Shown one piece after another: positions 11,239-23,975 of a stretch of 64,000 nt of DNA (positions within the stretch are counted from its first letter, which is position 1; every line of letters begins with the position of its first letter). A program made the position numbers and the translations under genes. Under the pieces are notes generated by a model. It did no database searches and was not told the origin of the DNA. It saw only the letters and a program-made list of their open reading frames with translations. This DNA is from Calendula officinalis (lineage: Eukaryota; Streptophyta; Magnoliopsida; Asterales; Asteraceae). The stretch lies in NCBI GenBank assembly GCA_963853835.1, contig OY970832.1:34752063-34816062 (forward strand). The letters are read 5' to 3'.

Positions 11239-12124
11239 AATCTTGGATATTGAAGAGTTCGGGCCGAAGAGGGATGTTCGGGCCGAAGTGGTGTTCGGGC
11301 TGAAGTGGGATGTTCGGGCCGAAGTGGTGTTCGGGCCGAAGTTCGGTGTTCGGGCCGAGGATGATGTTCGGGCCGAGGTTGAAGTTCGGGCCGAGGTCGG
11401 AGTTCGGGCCGAGGTTGAAGTTCGGGCTGAAAATGAAGTTCGGGCCGGGAACAGTGAAGAGTTCGGGCCGAACTTGTTCTTGGCAGTGACGAACGAACCA
11501 GCTATTTTGGTTACTCGTGGCATGAAACGGACACCCTAGCTGAAAGTTATGAATGTTTTAGTATATCACCTTTTGTCACGCAATCTTGGATATTGAAGAG
11601 TTCGGGCCGAAGAGGGATGTTCGGGCCGAAGTGGTGTTCGGGCCGAAGTGGGATGTTCGGGCCGAAGTGGTGTTCGGGCCGAAGTGGTGTTCGGGCCGAA
11701 GTTCGGTGTTCGGGCCGAGGATGATGTTCGGGCCGAGGTTGAAGTTCGGGCCGAGGTCGGAGTTCGGGCCGAGGTTGAAGTTCGGGCCGAGGTTGAAGTT
11801 CGGGCCGAAAATGAAGTTCGGGCCGGGAACAGTGAAGAGTTCGGGCCGAACTTGTTCTTGGCAGTGACGAACGAACCAGCTATTTTGGTTACTCGTGGGC
11901 GTGAAACGGACACCCGAGCTGAAAGTTATGAATGTTTTAGTATAGCACCTTTTGTCACACAATCTTGGATATTGAAGAGTTCGGGCCGAAGAGGGATGTT
12001 CGGGCCGAAGTGGTGTTCGGGCCGAAGTTCGGTGTTCGGGCCGAGGATGATGTTCGGGCCGAGGTTGAAGTTCGGGCCGAGGTCGGAGTTCGGGCCGAGG
12101 TTGAAGTTCGGGCCGAAAATGAAG

Positions 12125-12180
12125 TTCGGGCCGGGAACAGTGAAGAGTTCGGGCCGGGAACAGTGAAGAGTTCGGATGTT
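12125..12180. repeat. Fusion point of two monomers lacking a linker
   Basis: The 23-bp GGGAACAGTGAAGAG subrepeat is doubled (12125-12147 and 12148-12170). It then passes straight into a new run of early subrepeats through TTCGGATG, with no 140-bp linker. The resulting composite monomer spans 11965-12542 (578 bp), the longest in the window. It also produces the longest open frame, 11965-12966, which is an artefact. Confidence 0.85.
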
Positions 12181-15100
12181 CGGGCCGAAGTGGTGTTCTG
12201 GCCGAAGTGGGATGTTCGGGCCGAAGTGGTGTTTGGACCGAAGTGGTGTTCGGGCCGAAGTTCGGTGTTCGGGCCGAAGTTCGGTGTTCGGGCCGAGGAT
12301 GATGTTCGGGCCGAGGTTGAAGTTCGGGCCGAGGTCGGAGTTCGGGCCGAGGTTAAAGTTCGGGCCGAGGTTGAAGTTCGGGCCGAAAATGAAGTTCGGG
12401 TCGGGAACAGTGAAGAGTTCGGCCCGAACTTGTTCTTGGCAGTGACGAACGAACCAGCTATTTTGGTTACTCGTGGGCGTGAAACGGACACCCGAGCTGA
12501 AAGTTATGAATGTTTTAGTATATCACCTTTTGTCACGCAATCTTGGATATTGAAGAGTTCGGCCCGAAGAGGGATGTTCGGGCTGAAGTGGTGTTCGGGC
12601 CGAAGTGGGATGTTCGCGCCGAAGTGGTGTTCGGGCCGAAGTGGTGTTCGGACCGAAGTTCGGTGTTCGGGCCGAAGTTCGGTGTTCGGGCCGAGGATGA
12701 TGTTCGGGCCGAGGTTGAAGTTCGGGCCGAGGTCGGAGTTCGGGCCGAGGTTAAAGTTCGGGCCGAGGTTGAAGTTCGGGGCCGAAAATGAAGTTCGGGC
12801 CGGGAACAGTGAAGAGTTCGGGTCGAACTTGTTCTTGGCAGTGACGAACGAACCAGCTATTTTGGTTACTCGTGGGCGTGAAACGGACACCCGAGCTGAT
12901 AGTTATGAATGTTTTAGTATATCACCTTTTGTCACGCAATCTTGGATATTGAAGAGTTCGGGCTGAAGAGGGATGTTCGGGCCGAAGTGGTGTTCGGGCC
13001 GAAGTGGTGTTCGGGCCGAAGTTCGGTGTTCGGGCCGAGGATGATGTTCGGGCCGAGGTTGAAGTTCGGGCCGAGGTCGGAGTTCGGGCCGAGGTTGAAG
13101 TTCGGGCCGAGGTTGAAGTTCGGGCCGAAAATGAAGTTCGGGCCGGGAACAGTGAAGAGTTCGGGCCGAACTTATTCTTGGAAGTGACGAACGAACCAGC
13201 TATTTTGGTCACTCGTGGGCGTGAAACGGACACCCAAGCTGAAAGTTATGAATGTTTTAGTATAGCACCTTTTGTCACACAATCTTGGATATTGAAGAGT
13301 TCGGGCTGAAGAGGGATGTTCGGGCCGAAGTGGTGTTCGGGCCGAAGTGGTGATCGGGCCGAAGTTCGGTGTTCGGGCCGAGGATGATGTTCGGGCCGAG
13401 GTTGAAGTTTGGGCCGAGGTCGGAGTTCGGGCCGAGGTTGAAGATCGGGCCGAGGTTGAAGTTCGTGCCGAAAATAAAGTTCGGGTGTGGAACAGTGAAG
13501 AGTTCGGGCCGAACTTGTTCTTGGCAGTGACGAATGAACCAGCTATTTTGGTTACTCGTGGACGTGAAACGGACACCCGAGCTGAAAGTTATGAATGTTT
13601 TAGTACATCACCTTTTGTAACACAATCTTGGATACTGAAGAGTTCGGGCCGAAGAGGGATGTTCGGGCCGAAGTGGTGTTCGGGCCGAAGTGGTGTTCGG
13701 GTCGAAGTTCGGTGTTCGGGCCGAGGATGATGTTCGGGCCGAGGTTGAAGTTCGGGCCGAGGACGGAGTTCGGGCCGAGGTTGAAGTTCGGGCCGAGATT
13801 GAAGTTCGGGCCGAAAATGAAGTTCGGGCCGGGAACAGTGAAGAGTTCGGGCCGAACTTGTTCTTGGCAGTGACGAACGAACCAGCTATTTTGGTCACTC
13901 GTGGACGTGAAACGGACACCCGAGCTGAAAGTTATGAATGTTTTAGTATAGCACCTTTTGTCACCCAAATCTTGGATATTGAAGAGTTCGAGCCGAAGAG
14001 GGATGTTCGGGCCGAAGTGGTGTTCTGGCCGAAGTGGGATGTTCGGGCCGAAGTGGTGTTCGGACCGAAGTGGTGTTCGGGCCGAAGTTCGGTGTTCGGG
14101 CCGAGGATGATGTTCGGGCCGAGGTTGAAGTTCGGGCCGAGGTCGGAGTTCGGGCCGAGGTTGAAGATCGGGCTGAGGTTGAAGTTCGTGCCGAAAATAA
14201 AGTTCGGGCCGGGAACAGTGAAGAGTTCGGGCCGAACTTGTTCTTGGCAGTGACGAACGAACCAGCTATTTTGGTTACTCGTGGGCGTGAAACGGACACC
14301 CGAGCTGAAAGTTATGAATGTTTTAGTATATCACCTTTTGTCACACAATTTTGGATATTGAAGAGTTCGGGCCGAAGAGGGATGTTCGGGCCGAAGTGGT
14401 GTTCGGGCCGAAGTGGGGTTCGGGACGAAGTTCGGTGTTCGGGCCGAGGATGATGTTCGGGCCGAGGTTGAAGTTCGGGCCGAGGTCGGAGTTCGGGCCG
14501 AGGTTGAAGTTCGGGTCGAGGTTGAAGTTCGGGCCGAAAATGAAGTTCGGGCCGGGAACAGTGAAGAGTTCGGGCCGAACTTGTTCTTGGCAGTGACGAA
14601 CGGACCAGGTATTTTTGTCACTCGTGGGCGTGAAACGGACACCCGAGCTGAAAGTTATGAATGTTTTAGTATAGCACTTTTTGTCACACAAATCTTGGAT
14701 ATTGAAGAGTTCGAGCCGAAGAGGGATGTTCGGGCCGAAGTGGTGTTCTGGCCGAAGTGGGATGTTCGGGCCGAAGTGGTGTTCGGACCGAAGTGGTGTT
14801 CGGGCCGAAGTTCGGTGTTCGGGCCGAAGTTCGGTGTTCAGGCCGAGGATGATGTTCGGGCCGAGGTTGAAGTTCGGGCCGAGGTCGGAGTTCGGGCCGA
14901 GGTTAAAGTTCGGGCCGAGGTTGAAGTTCGGGCCGAAAATGAAGTTCGGGTCGGGAACAGTGAAGAGTTCGGGCCGAACTAGTTCTTGGCAGTGACGAAC
15001 GAACCAGCTATTTTGGTTACTCGTGGGCGTGAAACGGACACCCGAGCTGAAAGTTATGAATGTTTTAGTATATCACCTTTTGTCACGCAATCTTGGATAT

Positions 15101-15814
15101 TGAAGAGTTCGGCCCGAAGAGGGATGTTCGGGCCGAAGTGGTGTTCGGGCCGAAGTGGGATGTTCGGGCCGAAGTGGTGTTCGGGCCGAAGTGGTGTTCG
15201 GGCCGAAGTTCGGTGTTCGGGCCGAGGATGATGTTCGGGCCGAGGTTGAAGTTCGGGCCGAGGTCGGAGTTCGGGCCGAGGTTGAAGTTCGTGCCGAGGT
15301 TGAAGTTCGGGCCGAAAATGAAGTTCGGGCCGGGAACAGTGAAGAGTTTGTGCCGAACTTGTTCTTGGCAGTGACGAACGAACCAGCTATTTTGGTTACT
15401 CGTGGGCGTGAAACGGACACCCGAGCTGAAAGTTATGAATGTTTTAGTATATCTCCTTTTGTCACGCAATCTTGGATATTGAAGAGTTCGGGCCGAAGAG
15501 GGATGTTCGGGCCGAAGTGGTGTTCGGGCCGAAGTGGTGTTCGGGCCGAAGTTCGGTGTTCGGGCCGAGGATGATGTTCGGGCCGAGGTTGAAGTTCGGG
15601 CCGAGGTCGGAGTTCGGGCCGAGGTTGAAGTTCGGGCCGAGATTGAAGTTCGGGCCGAAAATGAAGTTCGGGTCGGGAACAGTGAAGAGTTCGGGCCGAA
15701 CTTGTTCTTGGCAGTGACGAACGAACCAGCTATTTTGGTTACTCGTGGGCGTGAAACGGACACCCGAGCTGAAAGTTATGAATGTTTTAGTATATCACCT
15801 TTTGTCACGCAATC

Positions 15815-16193
15815 TTGGATATTGAAGAGTTCGGCCCGAAGAGGGATGTTCGGGCCGAAGTGGTGTTCGGGCCGAAGTGGGATGTTCGGGCCGAAGTGGT
15901 GTTCGGGCCGAAGTGGTGTTCGGGCCGAAGTTCGGTGTTCGGGCCGAGGATGATGTTCGGGCCGAGGTTGAAGTTCGGGCCGAGGTCGGAGTTCGGGCCG
16001 AGGTTGAAGTTCGGGCCGAGGTTGAAGTTCGGGCCGAAAATGAAGTTCGGGCCGGGAACAGTGAAGAGTTTGGGCCGAACTTGTTCTTGGCAGTGACGAA
16101 CGAACCAGCTATTTTGGTTACTCGTGGGCGTGAAACGGACACCCGAGCTGAAAGTTATGAATGTTTTAATATATCCCCTTTTGTCACGCAATC
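15815..16193. repeat. Representative 379-bp satellite monomer with its subrepeat map
   Basis: After TTGGATATTGAAGAG (15815-15829) come 13 subrepeats starting at 15830 (19 bp, core in the flipped form TTCGGCCCGAA), 15849 (17), 15866 (19), 15885 (17), 15902 (17), 15919 (19), 15938, 15956, 15974, 15992, 16010, 16028 (18 each) and 16046 (23). The linker runs from 16069 to 16208, beginning with a degenerate fourteenth core. Subrepeats of 17 and 19 bp tend to be paired, so the mean step remains 18 bp. Monomers of 343-345 bp lack a 17+19 pair, and those near 362 lack one unit. Confidence 0.9.
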
Positions 16194-16478
16194 TCGGATA
16201 CCGAAGAGTTCGGGCCGAAGAGGGATGTTCGGGCCGAAGTGGTGTTCGGGCCGAAGTGGGATGTTCGGGCCGAAGTGGTGTTCGGGCCGAAGTGGTGTTC
16301 GGGCCGAAGTTCGGTGTTCGGGCCGAGGATGATGTTCGGGCCGAGGTTGAAGTTCGGGCCGAGGTCGGAGTTCGGGCCGAGGTTGAAGTTCGGGCCGAGG
16401 TTGAAGTTCAGGCCGAAAATGAAGTTCGGGCCGGGAACAGTGAAGAGTTCGGGCCGAACTTATTCTTGGAAGTGACGC

Positions 16479-19400
16479 ACGAACCAGCTATTTTGGTCAC
16501 TCGTGGGCGTGAAACGGACACCCGAGCTGAAAGTTATGAATGTTTTAGTATAACACCTTTTGTCACACAATCTTGGATATTGAAGAGTTCGGGCTGAAGA
16601 GGGATGTTCGGGCGGAAGTGGTGTTCGGGCCGAAGTGGGATGTTCGGGCCGAAGTGGTGTTCGGGCTGAAGTTCGGTGTTCGGGCCGAGGATGATGTTCG
16701 GGCCGAGGTCGGAGTTCGGGCCGAGGTTGAAGATCGGGCCGAGGTTGAAGTTCGTGCCGAAAATAAAGTTCGGGCCGGGAACAGTGAAGAGTTCGGGCCG
16801 AACTTGTTCTTGGCAGTGACGAACGAACCTGCTATTTTGGTTACTCGTGGGCGTGAAACGGACACCCGAGCTGAAAGTTATGAATGTTTTAGTATATCAC
16901 CTTTTGTCACACAATCTTGGATATTGAAGAGCTCGGGCCGAAGAGGGATGTTCGGGCCGAAGTGGTGTTCGGGCCGAAGTGGTGTTCGGGCCGAAGTTCG
17001 GTGTTCGGGCCGAGGTTGAAGTTCGGGCCGAGGTCGGAGTTCGGGCCGAGGTTGAAGTTCGGGCCGAGGTTGAAGTTCGGGCCGAAAATGAAGTTCGGGC
17101 CGGGAACAGTGAAGAGTTCGGGCCGAACTTGTTCTTGGCAGTGACGAACGAACCAGCTATTTTGGTCACTCGTGGGCGTGAAACGGACACCCGAGCTGAA
17201 AGTTATGAATGTTTTAGTATAGCACATTTTGTCACACAATCTTGGATATTGAAGAGTTCGGGCCGAAGAGGGATGTTCGGGCCGAAGTGGTGTTCGGGCC
17301 GAAGTGGGATGTTCGGGCCGAAGTGGTGTTCGGGCCGAAGTGGTGTTCGGGCCGAAGTTCGGTGTTCGGGCCGAGGATGATGTTCGAGCCGAGGTTGATG
17401 TTCGGGCCGAGGTCGGAATTCGGGCCGAGGTTAAAGTTCGGGCCGAGGTTGAAGTTCGGGCCGAAAATGAAGTTCGGGCCGGGAACAGTGAAGAGTTCGG
17501 GCCGAACTTGTTCTTGGCAGTGACGAACGAACCAGCTATTTTGGTTACTCGTGGGCGTGAAACGGACACCCGAGCTGAAAGTTATGAATGTTTTAGTATA
17601 TCACCTTTTGTCACGCAATCTTGGATATTGAAGAGTTCGGCCCGAAGAGGGATGTTCGGGCCAAAGTGGTGTTCGGGCCGAAGTGGGATGTTCGTGCCGA
17701 AGTGGTGTTCGGGCCGAAGTGGTGTTCGGGCCGAAGTTCGGTGTTCGGGCGGAGGATGATGTTCGGGCCGAGGTTGAAGTTCGGGCCGAGGTCGGAGTTC
17801 GGGCCGAGGTTGAAGTTCGGGCCGAGGTTGAAGTTCGGGCCGAAAATGAAGTTCGGGCCGGGGACAATGAAGAGTTCGGGCAGAACTTATTCTTGGCAGT
17901 GACGAACGAACCAGCTATTTTGGTCACTCGTGGGCGTGAAACGGACACCCGAGCTGAAAGTTATGAATGTTTTAGTATAGCACCTTTTGTCACACAATCT
18001 TGGATATTGAAGAGTTCAAGCTGAAGAGGGATGTTCGGGCCGAAGTGGGGTTTGGGCCGAAGTGGGATGTTCAGGCCGAAGTGGTGTTCGGGCCGAAGTG
18101 GTGTTCGGGCCGAAGTTCGGTGTTCGGGCCGAGGATGATGTTCGGGCCGAGGTTGAAGTTCGGGCCGAGGTCGGAGTTCGGGCCGAGGTTGAAGATCGGG
18201 CCGAGGTTGAAGTTCGTGCCGAAAATGAAGTTCGGGCCGGGAACAGTGAAGAGTTCGGGCCGAACTTGTTCTTGGCAGTGACGAACGAACCTGCTATTTA
18301 GGTTACTCGTGGTCGTGAAACGGACTCCCGAGCTGAAAGTTATGAATGTTTTAGTATATCACCTTTTGTCACACAATCTTGGATATTGAAGAGTTCGGGC
18401 CGAAGAGGGATGTTCGGGCCGAAGTGGTGTTCGGGCCGAAGTTCGGTGTTCGGGCCGAAGTTCGGTGTTCGGGCCGAGGATGATGTTCGGGCCGAGGTTG
18501 AAGTTCGGGCCGAGGTCGGAGTTCGGGCCGAGGTTGAAGTTCGGGCCGAGGTTGAAGTTCGGGCCGAAAATGAAGTTCGGGCCGGGAACAGTGAAGAGTT
18601 CGGGCCGAACTTGTTCTTGGCAGTGACGAACGAACCAGCTATTTTGGTCACTCGTGGGCGTGAAACGGACACCCGAGCTGAAAGTTATGAATGTTTTAGT
18701 ATAACACCTTTTGTCACACAATCTTGGATATTGAAGAGTTCGGGCTGAAGAGGGATGTTCGGGCGGAAGTGGTGTTCGGGCCGAAGTGGGATGTTCGGGC
18801 CGAAGTGGTGTTCGGGCTGAAGTTCGGTGTTCGGGCCGAGGATGATGTTCGGGCCGAGGTCGGAGTTCGGGCCGAGGTTGAAGATCGGGCCGAGGTTGAA
18901 GTTCGTGCCGAAAATAAAGTTCGGGCCGGGAACAGTGAAGAGTTCGGGCCGAACTTGTTCTTGGCAGTGACGAACGAACCTGCTATTTTGGTTACTCGTG
19001 GGCGTGAAACGGACACCCGAGCTGAAAGTTATGAATGTTTTAGTATATCACCTTTTGTCACACAATCTTGGATATTGAAGAGCTCGGGCCGAAGAGGGAT
19101 GTTCGGGCCGAAGTGTTGTTCGGGCCGAAGTGGTGTTCGGGCCGAAGTTCGGTGTTCGGGCCGAGGTTGAAGTTCGGGCCGAGGTCGGAGTTCGGGCCGA
19201 GGTTGAAGTTCGGGCCGAGGTTGAAGTTCGGGCCGAAAATGAAGTTCGGGCCGGGAACAGTGAAGAGTTCGGGCCGAACTTGTTCTTGGCAGTGACGAAC
19301 GAACCAGCTATTTTGGTCACTCGTGGGCGTGAAACGGACACCCGAGCTGAAAGTTATGAATGTTTTAGTATAGCACATTTTGTCACACAATCTTGGATAT

Positions 19401-20780
19401 TGAAGAGTTCGGGCCGAAGAGGGATGTTCGGGCCGAAGTGGTGTTCGGGCCGAAGTGGGATGTTCGGGCCGAAGTGGTGTTCGGGCCGAAGTGGTGTTCG
19501 GGCCGAAGTTCGGTGTTCGGGCCGAGGATGATGTTCGAGCCGAGGTTGATGTTCGGGCCGAGGTCGGAATTCGGGCCGAGGTTAAAGTTCGGGCCGAGGT
19601 TGAAGTTCGGGCCGAAAATGAAGTTCGGGCCGGGAACAGTGAAGAGTTCGGGCCGAACTTGTTCTTGGCAGTGACGAACGAACCAGCTATTTTGGTTACT
19701 CGTGGGCGTGAAACGGACACCCGAGCTGAAAGTTATGAATGTTTTAGTATATCACCTTTTGTCACGCAATCTTGGATATTGAAGAGTTCGGCCCGAAGAG
19801 GGATGTTCGGGCCAAAGTGGTGTTCGGGCCGAAGTGGGATGTTCGTGCCGAAGTGGTGTTCGGGCCGAAGTGGTGTTCGGGCCGAAGTTCGGTGTTCGGG
19901 CGGAGGATGATGTTCGGGCCGAGGTTGAAGTTCGGGCCGAGGTCGGAGTTCGGGCCGAGGTTGAAGTTCGGGCCGAGGTTGAAGTTCGGGCCGAAAATGA
20001 AGTTCGGGCCGGGGACAATGAAGAGTTCGGGCAGAACTTATTCTTGGCAGTGACGAACGAACCAGCTATTTTGGTCACTCGTGGGCGTGAAACGGACACC
20101 CGAGCTGAAAGTTATGAATGTTTTAGTATAGCACCTTTTGTCACACAATCTTGGATATTGAAGAGTTCAAGCTGAAGAGGGATGTTCGGGCCGAAGTGGG
20201 GTTTGGGCCGAAGTGGGATGTTCAGGCCGAAGTGGTGTTCGGGCCGAAGTGGTGTTCGGGCCGAAGTTCGGTGTTCGGGCCGAGGATGATGTTCGGGCCG
20301 AGGTTGAAGTTCGGGCCGAGGTCGGAGTTCGGGCCGAGGTTGAAGATCGGGCCAAGGTTGAAGTTCGTGCCGAAAATGAAGTTCGGGCCGGGAACAGTGA
20401 AGAGTTCGGGCCGAACTTGTTCTTGGCAGTGACGAACGAACCTGCTATTTAGGTTACTCGTGGTCGTGAAACGGACTCCCGAGCTGAAAGTTATGAATGT
20501 TTTAGTATATCACCTTTTGTCACACAATCTTGGATATTGAAGAGTTCGGGCCGAAGAGGGATGTTCGGGCCGAAGTGGTGTTCGGGCCGAAGTTCGGTGT
20601 TCGGGCCGAAGTTCGGTGTTCGGGCCGAGGATGATGTTCGGGCCGAGGTTGAAGTTCGGGCCGAGGTCGGAGTTCGGGCCGAGGTTGAAGTTCGGGCCGA
20701 GGTTGAAGTTCGGGCCGAAAATGAAGTTCGGGCCGGGAACAGTGAAGAGTTCGGGCCGAACTTGTTCTTGGCAGTGACGA
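16479..20780. repeat. Tandem duplication of a 2151-bp six-monomer block
   Basis: Copy 1 is about 16479-18629 and copy 2 about 18630-20780, offset exactly 2151 bp. The left limit is set by C16478 against A18629; similarity continues past the right end to about 20852. Comparing all frames I find only two substitutions (16965 G against 19116 T, and 18203 G against 20354 A). Each copy contains monomers of about 344, 325, 379, 379, 379 and 345 bp in the same order. It is a recent higher-order duplication. Confidence 0.88.
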
Positions 20781-21978
20781 ACGAACCAGCTATTTTGGTC
20801 ACTCGTGGGCGTGAAACGGACACCCGAGCTGAAAGTTATGAATGTTTTAGTATAGCACATTTTGTCACACAATCTTGGATATTGAAGTGTTCGGGCCGAA
20901 GAGGGATGTTCGGGCCGAAGTGGTGTTCGGGCCGAAGTGGTGTTCGGGCCGAAGTTCGGGCCGAGGTCGGAGTTCGGGCCGAGGTTGAAGTTCGGGCCGA
21001 GGTTGAAGTTCGGGCCGAAAATGAAGTTCGGGCCGGGGACAATGAAGAGTTCGGGCAGAACTTATTCTTGGCAGTGACGAACGAACCAGCTATTTTGGTC
21101 ACTCGTGGGCGTGAAACGGACACCCGAGCTGAAAGTTATGAATGTTTTAGTATAGCACCTTTTGTCACACAATCTTGGATATTGAAGAGTTCAAGCTGAA
21201 GAGGGATGTTCGGGCCGAAGTGGGGTTTGGGCCGAAGTGGGATGTTCAGGCCGAAGTGGTGTTCGGGCCGAAGTGGTGTTCGGGCCGAAGTTCGGTGTTC
21301 GGGCCGAGGATGATGTTCGGGCCGAGGTTGAAGTTCGGGCCGAGGTCGGAGTTCGGGCCGAGGTTGAAGATCGGGCCAAGGTTGAAGTTCGTGCCGAAAA
21401 TGAAGTTCGGGCCGGGAACAGTGAAGAGTTCGGGCCGAACTTGTTCTTGGCAGTGACGAACGAACCTGCTATTTAGGTTACTCGTGGTCGTGAAACGGAC
21501 TCCCGAGCTGAAAGTTATGAATGTTTTAGTATATCACCTTTTGTCACACAATCTTGGATATTGAAGAGTTCGGGCCGAAGAGGGATGTTCGGGCCGAAGT
21601 GGTGTTCGGGCCGAAGTTCGGTGTTCGGGCCGAAGTTCGGTGTTCGGGCCGAGGATGATGTTCGGGCCGAGGTTGAAGTTCGGGCCGAGGTCGGAGTTCG
21701 GGCCGAGGTTGAAGTTCGGGCCGAGGTTGAAGTTCGGGCCGAAAATGAAGTTCGGGCCGGGAACAGTGAAGAGTTCGGGCCGAACTTGTTCTTGGCAGTG
21801 ACGAACGAACCAGCTATTTTGGTCACTCGTGGGCGTGAAACGGACACCCGAGCTGAAAGTTATGAATGTTTTAGTATAGCACATTTTGTCACACAATCTT
21901 GGATATTGAAGTGTTCGGGCCGAAGAGGGATGTTCGGGCCGAAGTGGTGTTCGGGCCGAAGTGGTGTTCGGGCCGAAG
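19931..21978. repeat. Tandem duplication of a 1024-bp block with mapped junction
   Basis: 19931-20954 is repeated as 20955-21978. At the junction, a monomer that begins at about 20875 switches after GGGCCGAAG directly into TTCGGGCCGAGGTCGG and ends with the tail of the older monomer at 19772-20150 (GGGGACAATGAAGAG, GGGCAGAAC). The hybrid monomer is only 300 bp. The crossover lies in the sequence GAAGTTCGG, part of the repeated core. This block was copied after the 2151-bp duplication, because it carries the A20354 change of copy 2 (seen again at 21378). Confidence 0.85.
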
Positions 21979-23975
21979 TTCGGTGTTCGGGCCGAGGATG
22001 ATGTTCGGGCCGAGGTTGAAGTTCGGGCCGAGGTCGGAGTTCGGGCCGAGGTTGAAGATCGGGCCGAGGTTGAAGTTAGTGCTGAAAATGAAGTTCGGGC
22101 CGGGAACAGTAAAGAGTTCGGGCCGAACTTGTTCTTGGCAGTGACGAACGAACCTGCTATTTTGGTTACTCGTGGGCGTGAAACGGACACTCGAGCTGAA
22201 AGTTATGAATGTTTTAGTATATCACCTTTTTTCACACAATCTTGGATATTGAAGAGTTCGGGCCGAAGAGGGATGTTCGGGCCGAAGTGGTGTTCGGGCC
22301 GAAGTGGGATGTTCGGGCCGAAGTGGTGTTCGGGCCGAAGTTCGGTGTTCGGGCCGAGGATGATGTTCGAGCCGAGGTTGAAGTTCGGGCCTAGGTCGGA
22401 GTTCGGGCCGAGGTTAAAGTTCGGTCCGAGGTTGAAGTTCGGGCCGAAAATGAAGTTCGGGCCGGAAACAATGAAGAGTTCGGGCCGAACTTATTCTTGG
22501 AAGTGACGAACGAACTAGCTATTTTGGTCACTCGTGGGCGTGAAACGGACACCCGAGCTGAAAGTTATGAATGTTTTAGTACAACACCTTTTGTCACACA
22601 ATCTTGGATATTGAAGAGTTGGGGCTGAAGAGGGATATTCGGGCCGAAGTGGTGTTCGGGCCAAAGTGGGATGTTCGGGCCGAAGTGGTGTTCGGGCCGA
22701 AGTTCGGTGTTCGGGCCGAGGATGATGTTCGGGCCGAGGTTGAAGTTCGGGCCGAGGTCAGAGTTCGGGCCGAGGTTGAAGATCGTGCCGAGGTTGAAGT
22801 TTGTGCCGAAAATAAAGTTCGGGCCGGGAACAGTGAAGAGTTCGGGCCGAACTTGTTATTGGCAGTGACGAACGAACCAGCTATTTTGGTTACTCGTGGG
22901 CGTGAAACGGACACCCGAGCTGAAAGTTATGAATGTTTTAGTATATCATCTTTTGTCACACAATCTTGGATATTGAAGAGTTCGGGCCGAAGAGGGATGT
23001 TCGGGCCGAAGTGGTGTTCGGGCCGAAGTAGTGTTCGGGCCGAAGTTCGGTGTTCGGGCCGAGGATGATGTTCGGGCCGAGGTTGAAGTTCGGGCGGAGG
23101 TCGGAGTTCGGGCCGAGGTTGAAGTTCGGGCCGAGGTTGAAGTTCGGGGCGAAAATGATGTTCGGGCCGGGAACAGTGAAGAGTTCGGGCCGAACTTGTT
23201 CTTGGCAGTGACGAACGAACCAACTATTTTGGTCACTCGTGGGCGTGAAACGGACACCCGAGCTAAAAGTTATGAATGTTTTAGTATAGCACCTTTTGTC
23301 ACACAATCTTGGATATTGAAGAGTTTGGGCCGAAGAGGGATGTTCGGGCCGAAGTGGTGTTCGGGCCGAAGTGGGATGTTCGGGCCGAAGTGGTGTTCGG
23401 GCCGAAGTGGTGTTCGAGCCGAAGTTCGGTGTTCGGGCCGAGGATGATGTTCGGGCCGAGGTTGAAGTTCGGGCCGAGGTCGGAGTTCGGGCCGAGGTTA
23501 AAGTTCGGGCCGAGGTTGAAGTTCGGGCCGAAAACGAAGTTCGGGCCGGGAACAGTGAAGAGTTCGGGCCGAACTTGTTCTTGGCAGTGACGAACGAACC
23601 AGCTATTTTGGTTACTCATGGGCGTGAAACGGACACCCGAGCTGAAAGTTATGAATGTTTTAGTATATCACCTTTTGTCACGCAATCTTGGATATTGAAG
23701 AGTTCGGCCCGAAGAGGGATGTTCGGGCCGAAGTGGTGTTCGGGCCGAAGTGGTGTTCGGGCCGAAGTTCGGTGTTCGGGCCGAGGATGATGTTCGGGCC
23801 GAGGTTGAAGTTCGGGCCGAGGTCGGAGTTCGGGCCGAGGTCGAAGTTCGGGCCGAGGTTGAAGTTCGGGCCGAAAATGAAGTTCGGGCCGGGGTTGAAG
23901 TTCGGGCCGAAAATGAAGTTCGGGCCGGGAACAGTGAAGAGTTCGGGCCGAACTTGTTCTTGGCAGTGACGAACG
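21940..23975. repeat. Dispersed segmental copy A (partner 29200-31252)
   Basis: About 2.0 kb is repeated 7.26-7.28 kb downstream with the same series of rare variants. Examples are AGTTAGTGCTGAAAATG, a TTTTTTCACACAAT linker, and TTGGGGCTGAAG starting the monomer at 22604. The offset changes from 7260 to 7277 because one 17-bp subrepeat is absent here in the monomer at 22245. Confidence 0.75.

Noticed and set aside
11126..11539. 137-codon frame joining LTR and satellite
   Set aside because: It is a chance read-through across the insertion junction.
11965..12966. 333-codon open frame in the satellite as a repeat-protein gene
   Set aside because: It crosses a linker-less fusion, equally long frames exist in other frames and on the other strand, and frame is not kept between monomers because 17- and 19-bp subrepeats shift it.
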